NCBI GenBank assembly: GCA_904501675.1
Contig: CAJGCL010000010.1
Span: 1-29,261 of the forward strand
DNA: 29,261 nt
From: Clostridiaceae bacterium
GTDB lineage: Bacteria > Bacillota > Clostridia > Oscillospirales > Acutalibacteraceae
Direction of reading: 5' to 3'
Part shown: positions 1 through 7,486 of the stretch, one piece after another
How positions within the stretch are numbered: the first letter of the stretch is position 1
How the letters are laid out: the number at the start of each line of letters is the position of its first letter
Position numbers and translations under genes: made by a program
Notes under the pieces: model-generated
The model's input: only the letters and a program-made list of their open reading frames with translations
Told to the model about the DNA's origin: nothing
Database searches by the model: none

Positions 1-2
1 AT

Positions 3-908
3 GGTGATGACTACGCTATAGCTTGCTGCGTTTCATCAATGGTTGTAGGTAAGGAAATGCAGTTCTTTGGGGCAAGAGCAAACCTTGCAAAATGCCTTCT
101 TTACGCAATCAATGGCGGTATTGACGAAATCACAGGCAAACAGATTGCACCTGAATATCGCCCAATTACAAGCGAATACCTTGACTACGACGAGGTTATG
201 CAGAAATTTGAGGCTATGATGGAGTGGCTTGCCCGTGTTTATGTGCACACACTTAACATCATCCACTATATGCACGATAAATATTGCTACGAAAAGCTTC
301 AGATGGCTCTCCACGACAAAAAGGTTACTCGTTGGTTTGCTACAGGTATTGCAGGCCTTTCAGTTGTTGCAGACTCTCTTTCTGCCATCAAATATGCAAA
401 GGTAAAGGCGATACGCGACGAAAAAGGCATCGTGGTTGATTACGAAATCGAAGGCGATTTCCCGAAATATGGCAATGATGACGACAGAGTTGATAAAATT
501 GCCTACGATATCGTACACAGATTTATGACTCACATAAGAAAGCACCACACATACAGAGACGGTATACCAACCACATCTATTCTTACAATCACATCAAACG
601 TGGTTTACGGCAAAAACACCGGTGCTACTCCTGACGGCAGAAAACGCGGCGAAGCATTCGCTCCAGGTGCTAACCCAATGCACAGACGCGATACTCATGG
701 CGCTGTTGCTTCCCTTGCATCTGTTGCAAAGCTTCCATTTGTTGATGCTCAGGACGGTATTTCAAATACATTCTCAATCATCCCCGGTGCATTAGGTAAG
801 GATGATCAGATTTTTGCAGGTGATATTGCAATTGATATTGACTGCTGTGCAAGCGGTGCTTGCTCATCACCTACTCTTTTCGAAGGTCTTGACACCGACG
901 CAGAGTAA
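3..908 (+). CDS. pflB: Pyruvate formate-lyase, large (catalytic) part, 5'-truncated by window edge
   Basis: Formate C-acetyltransferase converts pyruvate and CoA to acetyl-CoA and formate in anaerobic fermentation. The reading frame is open from base 3, so the gene starts outside the window; 301 residues are visible. The catalytic Cys-Cys pair lies in GDDYAIACCVS (bases 24-29), followed by the family block MQFFGARANLAK and later LTITSNVVYGKNTG, TPDGR and PGANPMH. In one-piece PFLs the chain continues past LGKDD into the glycyl-radical domain. Here it instead ends in a short Cys-rich tail (IDCCASGACSS) and a TAA stop, and the radical domain is encoded by the next gene. An ATG at 39 is internal and is not the start. 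The next ORF, in another frame, has its own SD, so this is a split rather than one frameshifted gene as far as the sequence shows. Family assignment is secure. Confidence 0.95.
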   Translation, partial: GDDYAIACCVSSMVVGKEMQFFGARANLAKCLLYAINGGIDEITGKQIAPEYRPITSEYLDYDEVMQKFEAMMEWLARVYVHTLNIIHYMHDKYCYEKLQMALHDKKVTRWFATGIAGLSVVADSLSAIKYAKVKAIRDEKGIVVDYEIEGDFPKYGNDDDRVDKIAYDIVHRFMTHIRKHHTYRDGIPTTSILTITSNVVYGKNTGATPDGRKRGEAFAPGANPMHRRDTHGAVASLASVAKLPFVDAQDGISNTFSIIPGALGKDDQIFAGDIAIDIDCCASGACSSPTLFEGLDTDAE

Positions 909-934
909 AATATTAAAATAAAAGGAGATTTACT

Positions 935-1177
935 ATGGCTGCTACACAGAATCAGATAGATAACCTTGTAAGCCTTCTTGACGGATACGTTCAAAAAGGC
1001 GGACACCACCTTAATGTAAATGTTTTCACAAAGGAAACTCTTCTTGATGCTCAGGCTCACCCTGAGAAATACCCTCAGCTTACTGTAAGAGTAAGCGGCT
1101 ATGCTGTTAACTTTATTAAGCTTACAAAGGAACAGCAGGACGAGGTTATTTCAAGAACCTTCCACGACCAGATATAA
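935..1177 (+). CDS. grcA: Stand-alone glycyl-radical subunit of pyruvate formate-lyase (GrcA/YfiD-like)
   Basis: This 80-residue protein matches the C-terminal glycyl-radical domain of PFL. It contains GGHHLNVNVF, PEKYPQLTVRVSGYAV (radical Gly at residue 55) and the typical ending near ISRTF. A good SD (aaaggag, 922-928) precedes ATG 935. The gene lies 26 bp after the large PFL gene and 3 bp before the activating-enzyme gene. E. coli GrcA is a spare part that rescues damaged PFL. Here no radical domain remains in the large gene, so this subunit is inferred to be obligatory, completing the active site with the Cys-Cys chain. The symbol grcA is used by similarity; 'PFL small subunit' may be more accurate. 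Confidence 0.9.
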   Translation: MAATQNQIDNLVSLLDGYVQKGGHHLNVNVFTKETLLDAQAHPEKYPQLTVRVSGYAVNFIKLTKEQQDEVISRTFHDQI

Positions 1178-1180
1178 TTT

Positions 1181-1930
1181 ATGACAGGCTATATCCATTC
1201 AAAAGAGAGCTTCGGCACAGTTGACGGGCCGGGTATTAGATATGTGCTTTTTATGCAGGGGTGCCCTATGCGGTGTCTTTATTGCCATAACCCTGACACA
1301 TGGGAGATTGGTACAGGTGAAGAAATAACCGCAGAAGAAGTGCTTTCTGAATTTAATAAAAACCATTCTTTTTATAAAAACGGCGGCATTACCGTTACAG
1401 GTGGCGAGCCTCTTTTACAAGTGGATTTTCTTATTGAGCTTTTCAAAAAAGCAAAAGCAGAGGGTATTCACACCTGCATTGACACATCTGGTATTACTTA
1501 TAACCCCAATAACCCTGAAGGCACAAAAAAGCTTTCTCAGCTGTTGGACTACACAGACCTTGTTATGCTTGATATAAAGCATATACGCGGTGAAAAGCAC
1601 AAGGCACTCACAGGAATGGATAACAAAAATATTTTATTATTCGCAAAATTTCTTGAAGAAAAAAACATCCCCATGTGGGTAAGGCATATAATTGTTAAGG
1701 GCTACACAGATGACCCTGATGATTTAATCGCCTTAGGTGAATTTATAGGAAGGCTCAGAAACCTTAAAGCACTTGATGTTTTGCCATATCACACAATGGG
1801 AGTTAATAAATACAAAGAACTTGGCATACCCTATGCTCTTGATGGAGTTGAAGCCTTACCGGTAGCCGAAGCCGTTAAGGCAAAGGAGTATATCCTTCAG
1901 GGTATACGTAATGTACGAGTAAAAATATAA
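1181..1930 (+). CDS. pflA: Pyruvate formate-lyase activating enzyme (radical SAM)
   Basis: A 249-residue radical SAM enzyme that uses a [4Fe-4S] cluster and S-adenosylmethionine to generate the glycyl radical of PFL. The cluster motif C-x3-C-x2-C is seen at Cys28, Cys32 and Cys35 (GCPMRCLYCHNP), preceded by SFGTVDGPGIR, typical of PflA. A GGEP motif (TVTGGEPLLQ) is present for SAM binding. Length is normal for PflA (about 245-250). It begins 3 bp after the radical-subunit stop without a clear SD, so translational coupling is likely. Its direct position after the split-off radical domain supports that domain as its substrate. Confidence 0.95.
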   Translation: MTGYIHSKESFGTVDGPGIRYVLFMQGCPMRCLYCHNPDTWEIGTGEEITAEEVLSEFNKNHSFYKNGGITVTGGEPLLQVDFLIELFKKAKAEGIHTCIDTSGITYNPNNPEGTKKLSQLLDYTDLVMLDIKHIRGEKHKALTGMDNKNILLFAKFLEEKNIPMWVRHIIVKGYTDDPDDLIALGEFIGRLRNLKALDVLPYHTMGVNKYKELGIPYALDGVEALPVAEAVKAKEYILQGIRNVRVKI

Positions 1931-1943
1931 ACGAGGTATTTTT

Positions 1944-3254
1944 ATGGAAAAGAATCCTGTAAGTGCTATAATAGTAGGCGCAGGGCACCGAGCTCTTGTT
2001 TATAGTCAGCTTGCAATCACCAATCCTGAATTGTTGAAAATTGTAGGCGTTGCAGACCCTAATCCCATACGCAGAAAAATGTGTATGGATAAATTCGGAT
2101 TTTCTGAAGATATGTGCTTCGAAACTGCTCAGGAGCTTGCAAAGGAAGAAAAGCTTGCAGATGCCATTATTAACGGCACAATGGACGAGCAGCACATTGA
2201 AACTGCCATTCCCCTTCTGGAGCGCGGATACGATATGCTTCTTGAAAAGCCTTTTGCCGTAAATGAAGAAGAAGCTCTTCTTTTAAGGGAATGTGCTAAA
2301 AAGAATAATTCAAAGGTTATGATTTGCCATGTGCTTCGTTACACACCTTTTTATTACGGCATTAAAGAGCGCATCTCCAATGGTGAAATCGGTGAAATTA
2401 TTAATATACAAACAACCGAACATGTAAGCTACCACCATCTTTCAACATCCTACGTACGTGGTAAGTGGGCAAATTCAAAAAAATGCCACACAACCATGCT
2501 TCTCGCAAAATGTTGCCATGATATAGACCTTATGATGTGGTTTATGAGTGAAACCAAGCCTGTGCAGATTGCTTCGTTTGGTGGCAAATACCAATTCAAG
2601 CCTGAAAATGCTCCTAAGGGTTCTGGTAACATATGTATGGTAGACTGCCCACACGTTGACACCTGCGTTTACTCTACAAAGCGACTTTATATAGACCACC
2701 CCGACAGATGGGCATTTTACGTGTGGGATAAGTTAGAGCATATTGAAAATCCTACAATTGAGGATAAAATTGCTCTTATGAAAAGTGATTCTCCATACGC
2801 AAGATGTATTTATAAATGCGACAACGATGTTGTTGACCATCAGAGCGTGCTTGTAAACTTTGCAAATGGTGCAACAGGTACTCACAATATGGTTGGTGGT
2901 TCTGCTCAAAGCCTGAGAAAAATACATATCATAGGTACAAAGGGCGAAATCAGTGGTAATTTTGAGGAATCAAAATACACCATAAAGAAAATTAATCCTT
3001 CACCTGATGCTTATAACGAAGAATGCGATATTGAAGAGGTTGATCTTAACGTTACAGGCGATATGGTTGGTGCTTATGGTGGACACGGTGGTGGCGACGA
3101 AAGGCTTGCTGCAGACTTTGTCAACTTCATACGAGGCAAAACCACAAGCCTTGCCTGTACATCAATCTTCGACTCAATGGCAGGTCATATAAGCGTATAC
3201 AGAGCAGACAAATCACGCGAATCAGGTGGAGTACCACAAAGCGTTGAGTATTAA
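1944..3254 (+). CDS. Gfo/Idh/MocA-family NAD(P)-dependent oxidoreductase with a Cys cluster
   Basis: 436 residues. The N-terminal Rossmann fold shows VGAGHRA (residues 11-17) and the family signature EKPFAV near 101-106, as in sugar, inositol or amino-sugar dehydrogenases. The middle contains Cys231, Cys235, Cys241, Cys288 and Cys292, spaced like a metal- or Fe-S-binding set; this is inference. The likely catalytic region has CHDIDLMMWF, resembling the G/C-x-H-x-x-D motif that follows the sheet domain. It starts 13 bp after pflA and is followed by a terminator, so it is probably the last gene of the pfl operon. The substrate cannot be told from sequence, and a direct role in formate metabolism is not evident. 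Confidence 0.85.
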   Translation: MEKNPVSAIIVGAGHRALVYSQLAITNPELLKIVGVADPNPIRRKMCMDKFGFSEDMCFETAQELAKEEKLADAIINGTMDEQHIETAIPLLERGYDMLLEKPFAVNEEEALLLRECAKKNNSKVMICHVLRYTPFYYGIKERISNGEIGEIINIQTTEHVSYHHLSTSYVRGKWANSKKCHTTMLLAKCCHDIDLMMWFMSETKPVQIASFGGKYQFKPENAPKGSGNICMVDCPHVDTCVYSTKRLYIDHPDRWAFYVWDKLEHIENPTIEDKIALMKSDSPYARCIYKCDNDVVDHQSVLVNFANGATGTHNMVGGSAQSLRKIHIIGTKGEISGNFEESKYTIKKINPSPDAYNEECDIEEVDLNVTGDMVGAYGGHGGGDERLAADFVNFIRGKTTSLACTSIFDSMAGHISVYRADKSRESGGVPQSVEY

Positions 3255-3276
3255 TATCTAAAATTCAAAATTCCGG

Positions 3277-3312
3277 AACTGCGTTGCTATTTTAAGCTTC
3301 GCAGTTTTTTAT
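3277..3312 (+). terminator. Rho-independent terminator of the pfl operon
   Basis: aactgcg (3277-3283) pairs with cgcagtt (3300-3306), with an inner gct/agc pairing, followed directly by a T run. It lies 23 bp after the oxidoreductase stop and before the next promoter. Confidence 0.8.
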
Positions 3313-3320
3313 TTTTCCTA

Positions 3321-3349
3321 TTGACAAACAAAAAATCATATGTTATTTT
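3321..3349 (+). promoter_or_regulatory. Sigma-A promoter of the gntR-ABC operon
   Basis: A perfect -35 TTGACA (3321-3326) is followed by a 17-bp spacer and -10 TATTTT (3344-3349). It lies just downstream of the pfl terminator and 50 bp upstream of the regulator start codon. Confidence 0.75.
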
Positions 3350-3351
3350 GA

Positions 3352-3378
3352 AACTGTGGTAGGTGTGCTATCACAGTT
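3352..3378. promoter_or_regulatory. Probable GntR (YtrA-type) operator, inverted repeat
   Basis: aactgtg (3352-3358) and cacagtt (3372-3378) are perfect inverted repeats, extended inward by gtag/ctat (one G-T pair), leaving a 5-nt centre: 11 bp per arm. It starts 3 bp after the -10 and covers the expected transcription start, ideal for autorepression by the GntR protein encoded immediately downstream. Assignment to that regulator is inferred from position. Confidence 0.65.
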
Positions 3379-3398
3379 ATATCACAGGAGGTGATGAA

Positions 3399-3776
3399 GT
3401 GATTATAATAGACCAACGCAGCAGAACACCTGTTTATGAGCAAATTAAGGAGCAGATATTAAACCTTATTAATACAGGGGAACTGAAAACAGACGATAAA
3501 CTGCCCTCGGTTCGCCAGCTGGCATCTGACCTTGATTTGAATGTAAACACTGTAAAGCGTGCATATCAGGAGCTTGAAACAGAGCGGGTTACATATTCCC
3601 TTGCAGGCAAAGGTGTTTTTGTAAGTAAAACTGCCATAGCCAACGAAATTGTGCTTGAAAGCGCAGAAAAAGAGCTTTTGCGCATACTCTCTTCATCAAA
3701 AGCAAAAGGAATCAGTTTTGAGAGAGTGGTTGAGTTAACCCGAAATATTTACGTAAAGGGTGATAACAATGATTGA
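3399..3776 (+). CDS. GntR-family transcriptional regulator, YtrA subfamily
   Basis: About 125 residues from GTG 3399, chosen because a very strong SD (aggaggtg, 3386-3393) sits 5 bp upstream; the reading frame extends to GTG 3363, but that lies inside the inverted repeat. The N-terminus (RSRTPVYEQIKEQI) and the winged helix-turn-helix (KLPSVRQLASDLDLNVNTVKRAYQELE, here given as landmarks SVRQLA and NVNTVKRAY) are typical of GntR proteins. The short C-terminus lacks a ligand domain, as in YtrA-type members. It overlaps the ATPase start by 8 bp, an arrangement typical of regulators that control a co-transcribed ABC transporter, often responding to cell-envelope stress. Confidence 0.9.
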   Translation: MIIIDQRSRTPVYEQIKEQILNLINTGELKTDDKLPSVRQLASDLDLNVNTVKRAYQELETERVTYSLAGKGVFVSKTAIANEIVLESAEKELLRILSSSKAKGISFERVVELTRNIYVKGDNND

Positions 3777-4674
3777 AATAAAATCCGTAACTAAAAAATA
3801 CGGTGATTTCACCGCAATAGAAGATATAAATCTCACAGTTGAGGATTGCTCCGTTTTAGGCCTTGCAGGCTTTAACGGATGCGGTAAAACTACACTTCTT
3901 AACGTGTGCGCAGGCATTTTCAAGGCAGAAGAGGGCGCTGTTTATTTAGATGGCGCAGATGTTTTTGATAATGATGTTGAAAGACAGAACCTTTTTTATG
4001 TATCCGACGAACTATGGTTCCCTGTGGGTGCAACTATTAAATCCGCAGCTAAATATTATTCAACATATTATCCTCAGTTCGATTTTAAGATGCTTGAATC
4101 ACTGTGCGATTTGTTTTCCCTTGATATGAAAAAGCCTATAAGAGGTTTTTCAAAGGGCATGACCCGTCAGGCTGGGCTTGTAATAGCATTCGCCGCTAAA
4201 CCAAAATATCTTTTAATAGACGAAACCTTTGACGGCTTAGACCCTCACAAAAAGGAGCTTTTAAGAAAACTCATATTAGAATATATAAACGAAACAGAAG
4301 CATCTGTTATTGTAAGCTCCCACGACCTGGGTGAAATATCAGGCGTTTGCGACCACATAGCAATCATTAAAGGTAAGAAGCTTATTTTCAACTCCCCTAT
4401 TGAAGATATAAGTAACACCTTCAGAAAGGTTACGCTTACTTTTAAAGAATCTCCACCTGAAAATTTATTTACAAATCTTAATATAAAAAACCTTAAAATA
4501 ATGTCTAAAACAGCAGTTTTCACTCTTCACGGCAATATTGATGAAGAGCTTGAAAAGGTAAATTCTCTCGGTGCAGAAAAGGTAGAAACACAGCTTCTCA
4601 CATTGGAAGAAGTATTCTCAGAAGAAACGGAGGCGCAATCAGATAATGAAAAAATTAAACGAATTTTTAAATAA
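3769..4674 (+). CDS. ABC transporter ATP-binding protein (YtrB-like)
   Basis: 301 residues from ATG 3769 (SD aaaggg ahead; overlaps the gntR stop). Motifs in order: Walker A GFNGCGKT (34-41), signature variant FSKGM (127-131) in place of LSGGQ, Walker B LLIDE (148-152), D-loop GLDP (156-159) and switch His185 in SSHD. The degenerate signature is usual for ATPases paired with GntR/YtrA regulators. The C-terminal 90 residues form an extra regulatory region (EELEKVNSLGAEKVE). It overlaps the permease gene by 29 bp, so the two proteins are probably made together as one exporter or membrane-remodelling complex. The substrate is unknown. Confidence 0.92.
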   Translation: MIEIKSVTKKYGDFTAIEDINLTVEDCSVLGLAGFNGCGKTTLLNVCAGIFKAEEGAVYLDGADVFDNDVERQNLFYVSDELWFPVGATIKSAAKYYSTYYPQFDFKMLESLCDLFSLDMKKPIRGFSKGMTRQAGLVIAFAAKPKYLLIDETFDGLDPHKKELLRKLILEYINETEASVIVSSHDLGEISGVCDHIAIIKGKKLIFNSPIEDISNTFRKVTLTFKESPPENLFTNLNIKNLKIMSKTAVFTLHGNIDEELEKVNSLGAEKVETQLLTLEEVFSEETEAQSDNEKIKRIFK

Positions 4675-6796
4675 ATCAGTTACACGCAAAGACCTATTTT
4701 CTAATTACTCTGTTTTTACTTTAATTTTATTATTCATTTACGCTATCGGCTTTTTTGTAACCACATTAGGTCCAACAATAGACGGCAACAACCTTACACT
4801 TGATTTATTTTCTTTAATCAGGAGACCATATGAACAATATCACTTTTCCGCAACAGAAACTGAGCTTTATTTTGCAACTATAATACCTTTTGTGGTCTTT
4901 ATGCTCCAATTCTCTTTTCTTCACAAGAAGAGCAGCTGCTATACTACACTCAGTTTTAATATAAACAGAAAAAATCTTTACAGAAACAGACTTCTTTTCC
5001 CTTTGCTTTTCATTCTCTTTGTTATGGTTGCGGTAAAGCTGTATGTTTTAAAAGCAAATGTGGATGTTTATGGTTTGCAACCTCTTCTTTTCCAAACATT
5101 TTTTGCCCACCTGTTTACTTGCATAAAAATCGTTCTGTTCGCTATTTTCTGTGCGGTATTTGCATCCATACTTTGTGGCAGAACAATTGAAGCCGCTGCA
5201 GCCGGCATTTCAATATTTGCGTTACCATCACTGGTAAGCGTTTTTATCAGCTTTACAAACAGCTTTACTCTTTATGGTGCATCAGAATATTCTGAAACCA
5301 TTATTACGAGAATCGCTAACGCACTTAATCCTATAGATTGGAGCGATGGCTACTATCTTTACACTTATTATGCGGATTCAATTTCCGAAGAATATTCTGC
5401 GATCGAAAGCACAATCATTTCTCTTGCATGGATTATATCCCTCTCTGTTGGTTTGTTTGCTCTTGGTAAATATTTTGAAAAAGGCTATAAACCTGAAAAG
5501 AGTGGCTTTAAGGGTGCAAACGCTATAACATCTTCGTTTGTTTCAATTACGCTTCCACTTTTTGTAACTCTTCTTTTATTCGAAAACATTGTTTATAGCG
5601 CAAGCACTGTTGTTGTATCAACACCAGTTCTTTTGAAATATTCTCTTTTGGGCATTCTTGTTCTTATTATATGCTCACTTACCTGCAACTTCCTTGTTCA
5701 CTTTACATTCAGAAAGGTAAAGTTTGCAATAATTGGTGCCCTCGCCACAGTAGTTTTTATGTTAGCGCTTGCAGGAATAAATTCAACGGATATTTTTAAT
5801 ACCTACAACAAGCTTCCTGATAAAAATGATGTAGCAAAGATAGAAATGGAATTTTCTTACGACGGTCTTCTCAATGCAGGTGAAGCAACAGGAAATGCCT
5901 TTTTCGGTATGCTTGACAGAAAATATGATTACACTGTTGTTGACAATGAAAAAGAAATAGAACTAGTAATGGACTTTCATAAAGCTATTGTAGATAAAAG
6001 AGACCGCGATACAACACTTCACGCTACTTTGAGTTATACTTTAAAAGACGGCACAAAAAAGAGCTGGGAATATTCCTTCCTGAGCGAAGAAGCTGTAATC
6101 GAAGCAATGAAGTTCAGAGAAAGTGAAATCGGAGAAGAATATCTCAGAGAAAACCTTTTACCTGACACAATCGTAGATGAAGAAACCGGCGAAGCACCGG
6201 AAATTGACTACTGGAATACCAGTATGATAATCAGCCCTATCCCCGGCAGTACCTTTTATCCTGATTTGAACAAACTTTCTACGGAAGAGTTCCGTTTACT
6301 CAGGGAAACCATTTTTGAAGATGTAATGAACATCTCAAACAATGATTGGTATTATCCTACGGAATCACCTCTTGCTTATCTTATACTCAATGTTCAAATC
6401 CGGGATGGACGTAATTATCATACAACCACTCCTTTTACAACGCCTATATATCCGTCAATGAAAAAAACCTTGCATATGTTAGAACATCTGGATTTCCACG
6501 GCGATATGTCATACGAGACACCTATTGAAGAGGTTTACATTGCAGACCTTGATGATATGGTGGATTATATAACAGATTCATCCGTAACAGGTCCTATTTT
6601 CTCCTCGTTATACCCTGTTTCGTTCGATATGAAAAAGGCGCCTGTAACAAGGGTGGAAAACGAAGCAGAATGGGATGCACTTTTCCAAAAGGCTTACCCG
6701 TATTACTACGTGGGTAGCGAAAAACAAGGAAAAGTTCTCATTGTCAAGTTCGCGAATAGCCAACCAACACCAATGGCTTTATACTATATCCCGTAA
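4646..6796 (+). CDS. ABC transporter permease-like membrane protein with large soluble C-terminal domain
   Basis: 716 residues; ATG 4646 follows ggagg at 4629-4633, inside the end of the ATPase gene. Nine hydrophobic segments are visible near residues 22-42, 74-92, 114-134, 153-177, 182-203, 256-274, 295-316, 331-353 and 359-377. The remaining roughly 335 residues are hydrophilic, beginning after FMLALAGINS, and probably lie outside the membrane. This architecture is seen in permeases beside YtrA-type regulators, some of which carry a domain I recall as DUF6449; that domain name was not verified. Partner of the preceding ATPase; cargo unknown. Confidence 0.75.
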   Translation: MKKLNEFLNKSVTRKDLFSNYSVFTLILLFIYAIGFFVTTLGPTIDGNNLTLDLFSLIRRPYEQYHFSATETELYFATIIPFVVFMLQFSFLHKKSSCYTTLSFNINRKNLYRNRLLFPLLFILFVMVAVKLYVLKANVDVYGLQPLLFQTFFAHLFTCIKIVLFAIFCAVFASILCGRTIEAAAAGISIFALPSLVSVFISFTNSFTLYGASEYSETIITRIANALNPIDWSDGYYLYTYYADSISEEYSAIESTIISLAWIISLSVGLFALGKYFEKGYKPEKSGFKGANAITSSFVSITLPLFVTLLLFENIVYSASTVVVSTPVLLKYSLLGILVLIICSLTCNFLVHFTFRKVKFAIIGALATVVFMLALAGINSTDIFNTYNKLPDKNDVAKIEMEFSYDGLLNAGEATGNAFFGMLDRKYDYTVVDNEKEIELVMDFHKAIVDKRDRDTTLHATLSYTLKDGTKKSWEYSFLSEEAVIEAMKFRESEIGEEYLRENLLPDTIVDEETGEAPEIDYWNTSMIISPIPGSTFYPDLNKLSTEEFRLLRETIFEDVMNISNNDWYYPTESPLAYLILNVQIRDGRNYHTTTPFTTPIYPSMKKTLHMLEHLDFHGDMSYETPIEEVYIADLDDMVDYITDSSVTGPIFSSLYPVSFDMKKAPVTRVENEAEWDALFQKAYPYYYVGSEKQGKVLIVKFANSQPTPMALYYIP

Positions 6797-6828
6797 AAAC
6801 AACGCAATTATTGAAAAGGAGTGTTAGT

Positions 6829-7236
6829 ATGAAAAAAATCATTATCAGTCTCGTTTCAGCCATTGTAATATGTGCGGTAGCTTACTGTGTTATTCTCACA
6901 GCCTTCTGGGACCTTGAAATACATATAGGCAAACCCGCTGACCGTAGCGGAAGCTACCATGAACCCGTTACTGTTTCAGGCGGCTTATATTTTTCAACAA
7001 AAAAGGCAAATGAAAATTCAGTGGATTTCGTTAAGAAAAACGGCGACTTTTTCCTTGAGTTCTACGAAGAGTACAAAGAAGATGAGTACAAGCTGGACAC
7101 ATACGTTACCTTTGAGGACGGTAAAACAATTGTTACCTACAAAGGCACAATCACCGATAATGAAACAGGTGAAACGACACCCTACGAAAAACAGCTTGTG
7201 TTTGATTATATATTTACTAAGACAGTGAATGAATAA
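6829..7236 (+). CDS. Small membrane-anchored hypothetical protein
   Basis: 135 residues from ATG 6829, which has SD aaaaggag (6814-6821) 7 bp upstream; the frame extends to TTG 6811 but that overlaps the SD. The N-terminus (KKIIISLVSAIVICAVAYCV) is one hydrophobic helix, either an uncleaved anchor or a signal peptide; no convincing lipobox is seen. The rest is acidic and rich in Lys, Glu and Thr, with beta-strand-like stretches (KLDTYVTFEDGKTIVTYKG). No family is recognised. Placement 32 bp after the permease suggests an accessory extracytoplasmic component of the ABC system, which is inference. Confidence 0.7.
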   Translation: MKKIIISLVSAIVICAVAYCVILTAFWDLEIHIGKPADRSGSYHEPVTVSGGLYFSTKKANENSVDFVKKNGDFFLEFYEEYKEDEYKLDTYVTFEDGKTIVTYKGTITDNETGETTPYEKQLVFDYIFTKTVNE

Positions 7237-7266
7237 AGCAAATAGCGGTTAGCAATTAGCAAATAG
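7237..7266. repeat. Heptanucleotide tandem repeat (4 x GCNNNTA), arm 1
   Basis: Four consecutive 7-nt units gcaaata, gcggtta, gcaatta, gcaaata with one flanking base each side, starting on the first base after the stop codon of the small membrane protein. A matching inverted copy lies at 7457-7486 (26 of 30 positions identical on the opposite strand). Confidence 0.85.
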
Positions 7267-7294
7267 TTGCTTCGCGTGAATTATAATAGAACAA

Positions 7295-7370
7295 CTGTAG
7301 GGAACGGGCATTGACCGTTCCGCAAAGGTTATCATAATTTGACGGCACGGCTGATATCCGTGCCCTACAG
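7295..7370. repeat. Cloverleaf-like palindromic element
   Basis: Outer arms ctgtaggg (7295-7302) and ccctacag (7363-7370) enclose two further hairpins: gaacgg/ccgttc (7302-7307 with 7315-7320) and ggcacgg/ccgtgcc (7344-7350 with 7358-7364). The shape resembles small non-coding, REP- or MITE-like repeats of Clostridia; copy number elsewhere in the genome cannot be seen here. Confidence 0.65.
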
Positions 7371-7403
7371 TCTTCGCTAAAATTCATAAAAAACATAAAA
7401 CAA

Positions 7404-7441
7404 AAATGTCTGCGAAATTGGTTTCAATTTCGCAGACATTT
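7404..7441. terminator. Bidirectional Rho-independent terminator
   Basis: A perfect 16-bp stem (7404-7419 with 7426-7441, core atgtctgcgaaatt) with loop ggtttc. It is A-rich on the left and T-rich on the right, so it can stop both the (+) ABC operon and the (-) ileS transcript, whose genes converge here. Confidence 0.85.
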
Positions 7442-7456
7442 AAATTTTTAATTTTT

Positions 7457-7486
7457 CTATTTGCTAACCGCTAATTGCTATTTGCT
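7457..7486. repeat. Heptanucleotide tandem repeat, arm 2 (inverted)
   Basis: On the minus strand this reads as units gcaaata, gcaatta, gcggtta, gcaaata: the same four units as at 7237-7266, with the two middle units swapped. Its last base is the first base of the ileS stop codon, so the two arms sit against both flanking coding ends. Confidence 0.85.

Noticed and set aside
903..940. pflB frameshift or pseudogene
   Set aside because: The second ORF has its own good SD and start, and the break falls at a domain border; two genes is the simpler reading, though read-level checking is suggested.
7237..7486. CRISPR array
   Set aside because: Repeats are 7-bp units in direct contact with no spacers; no cas genes nearby.
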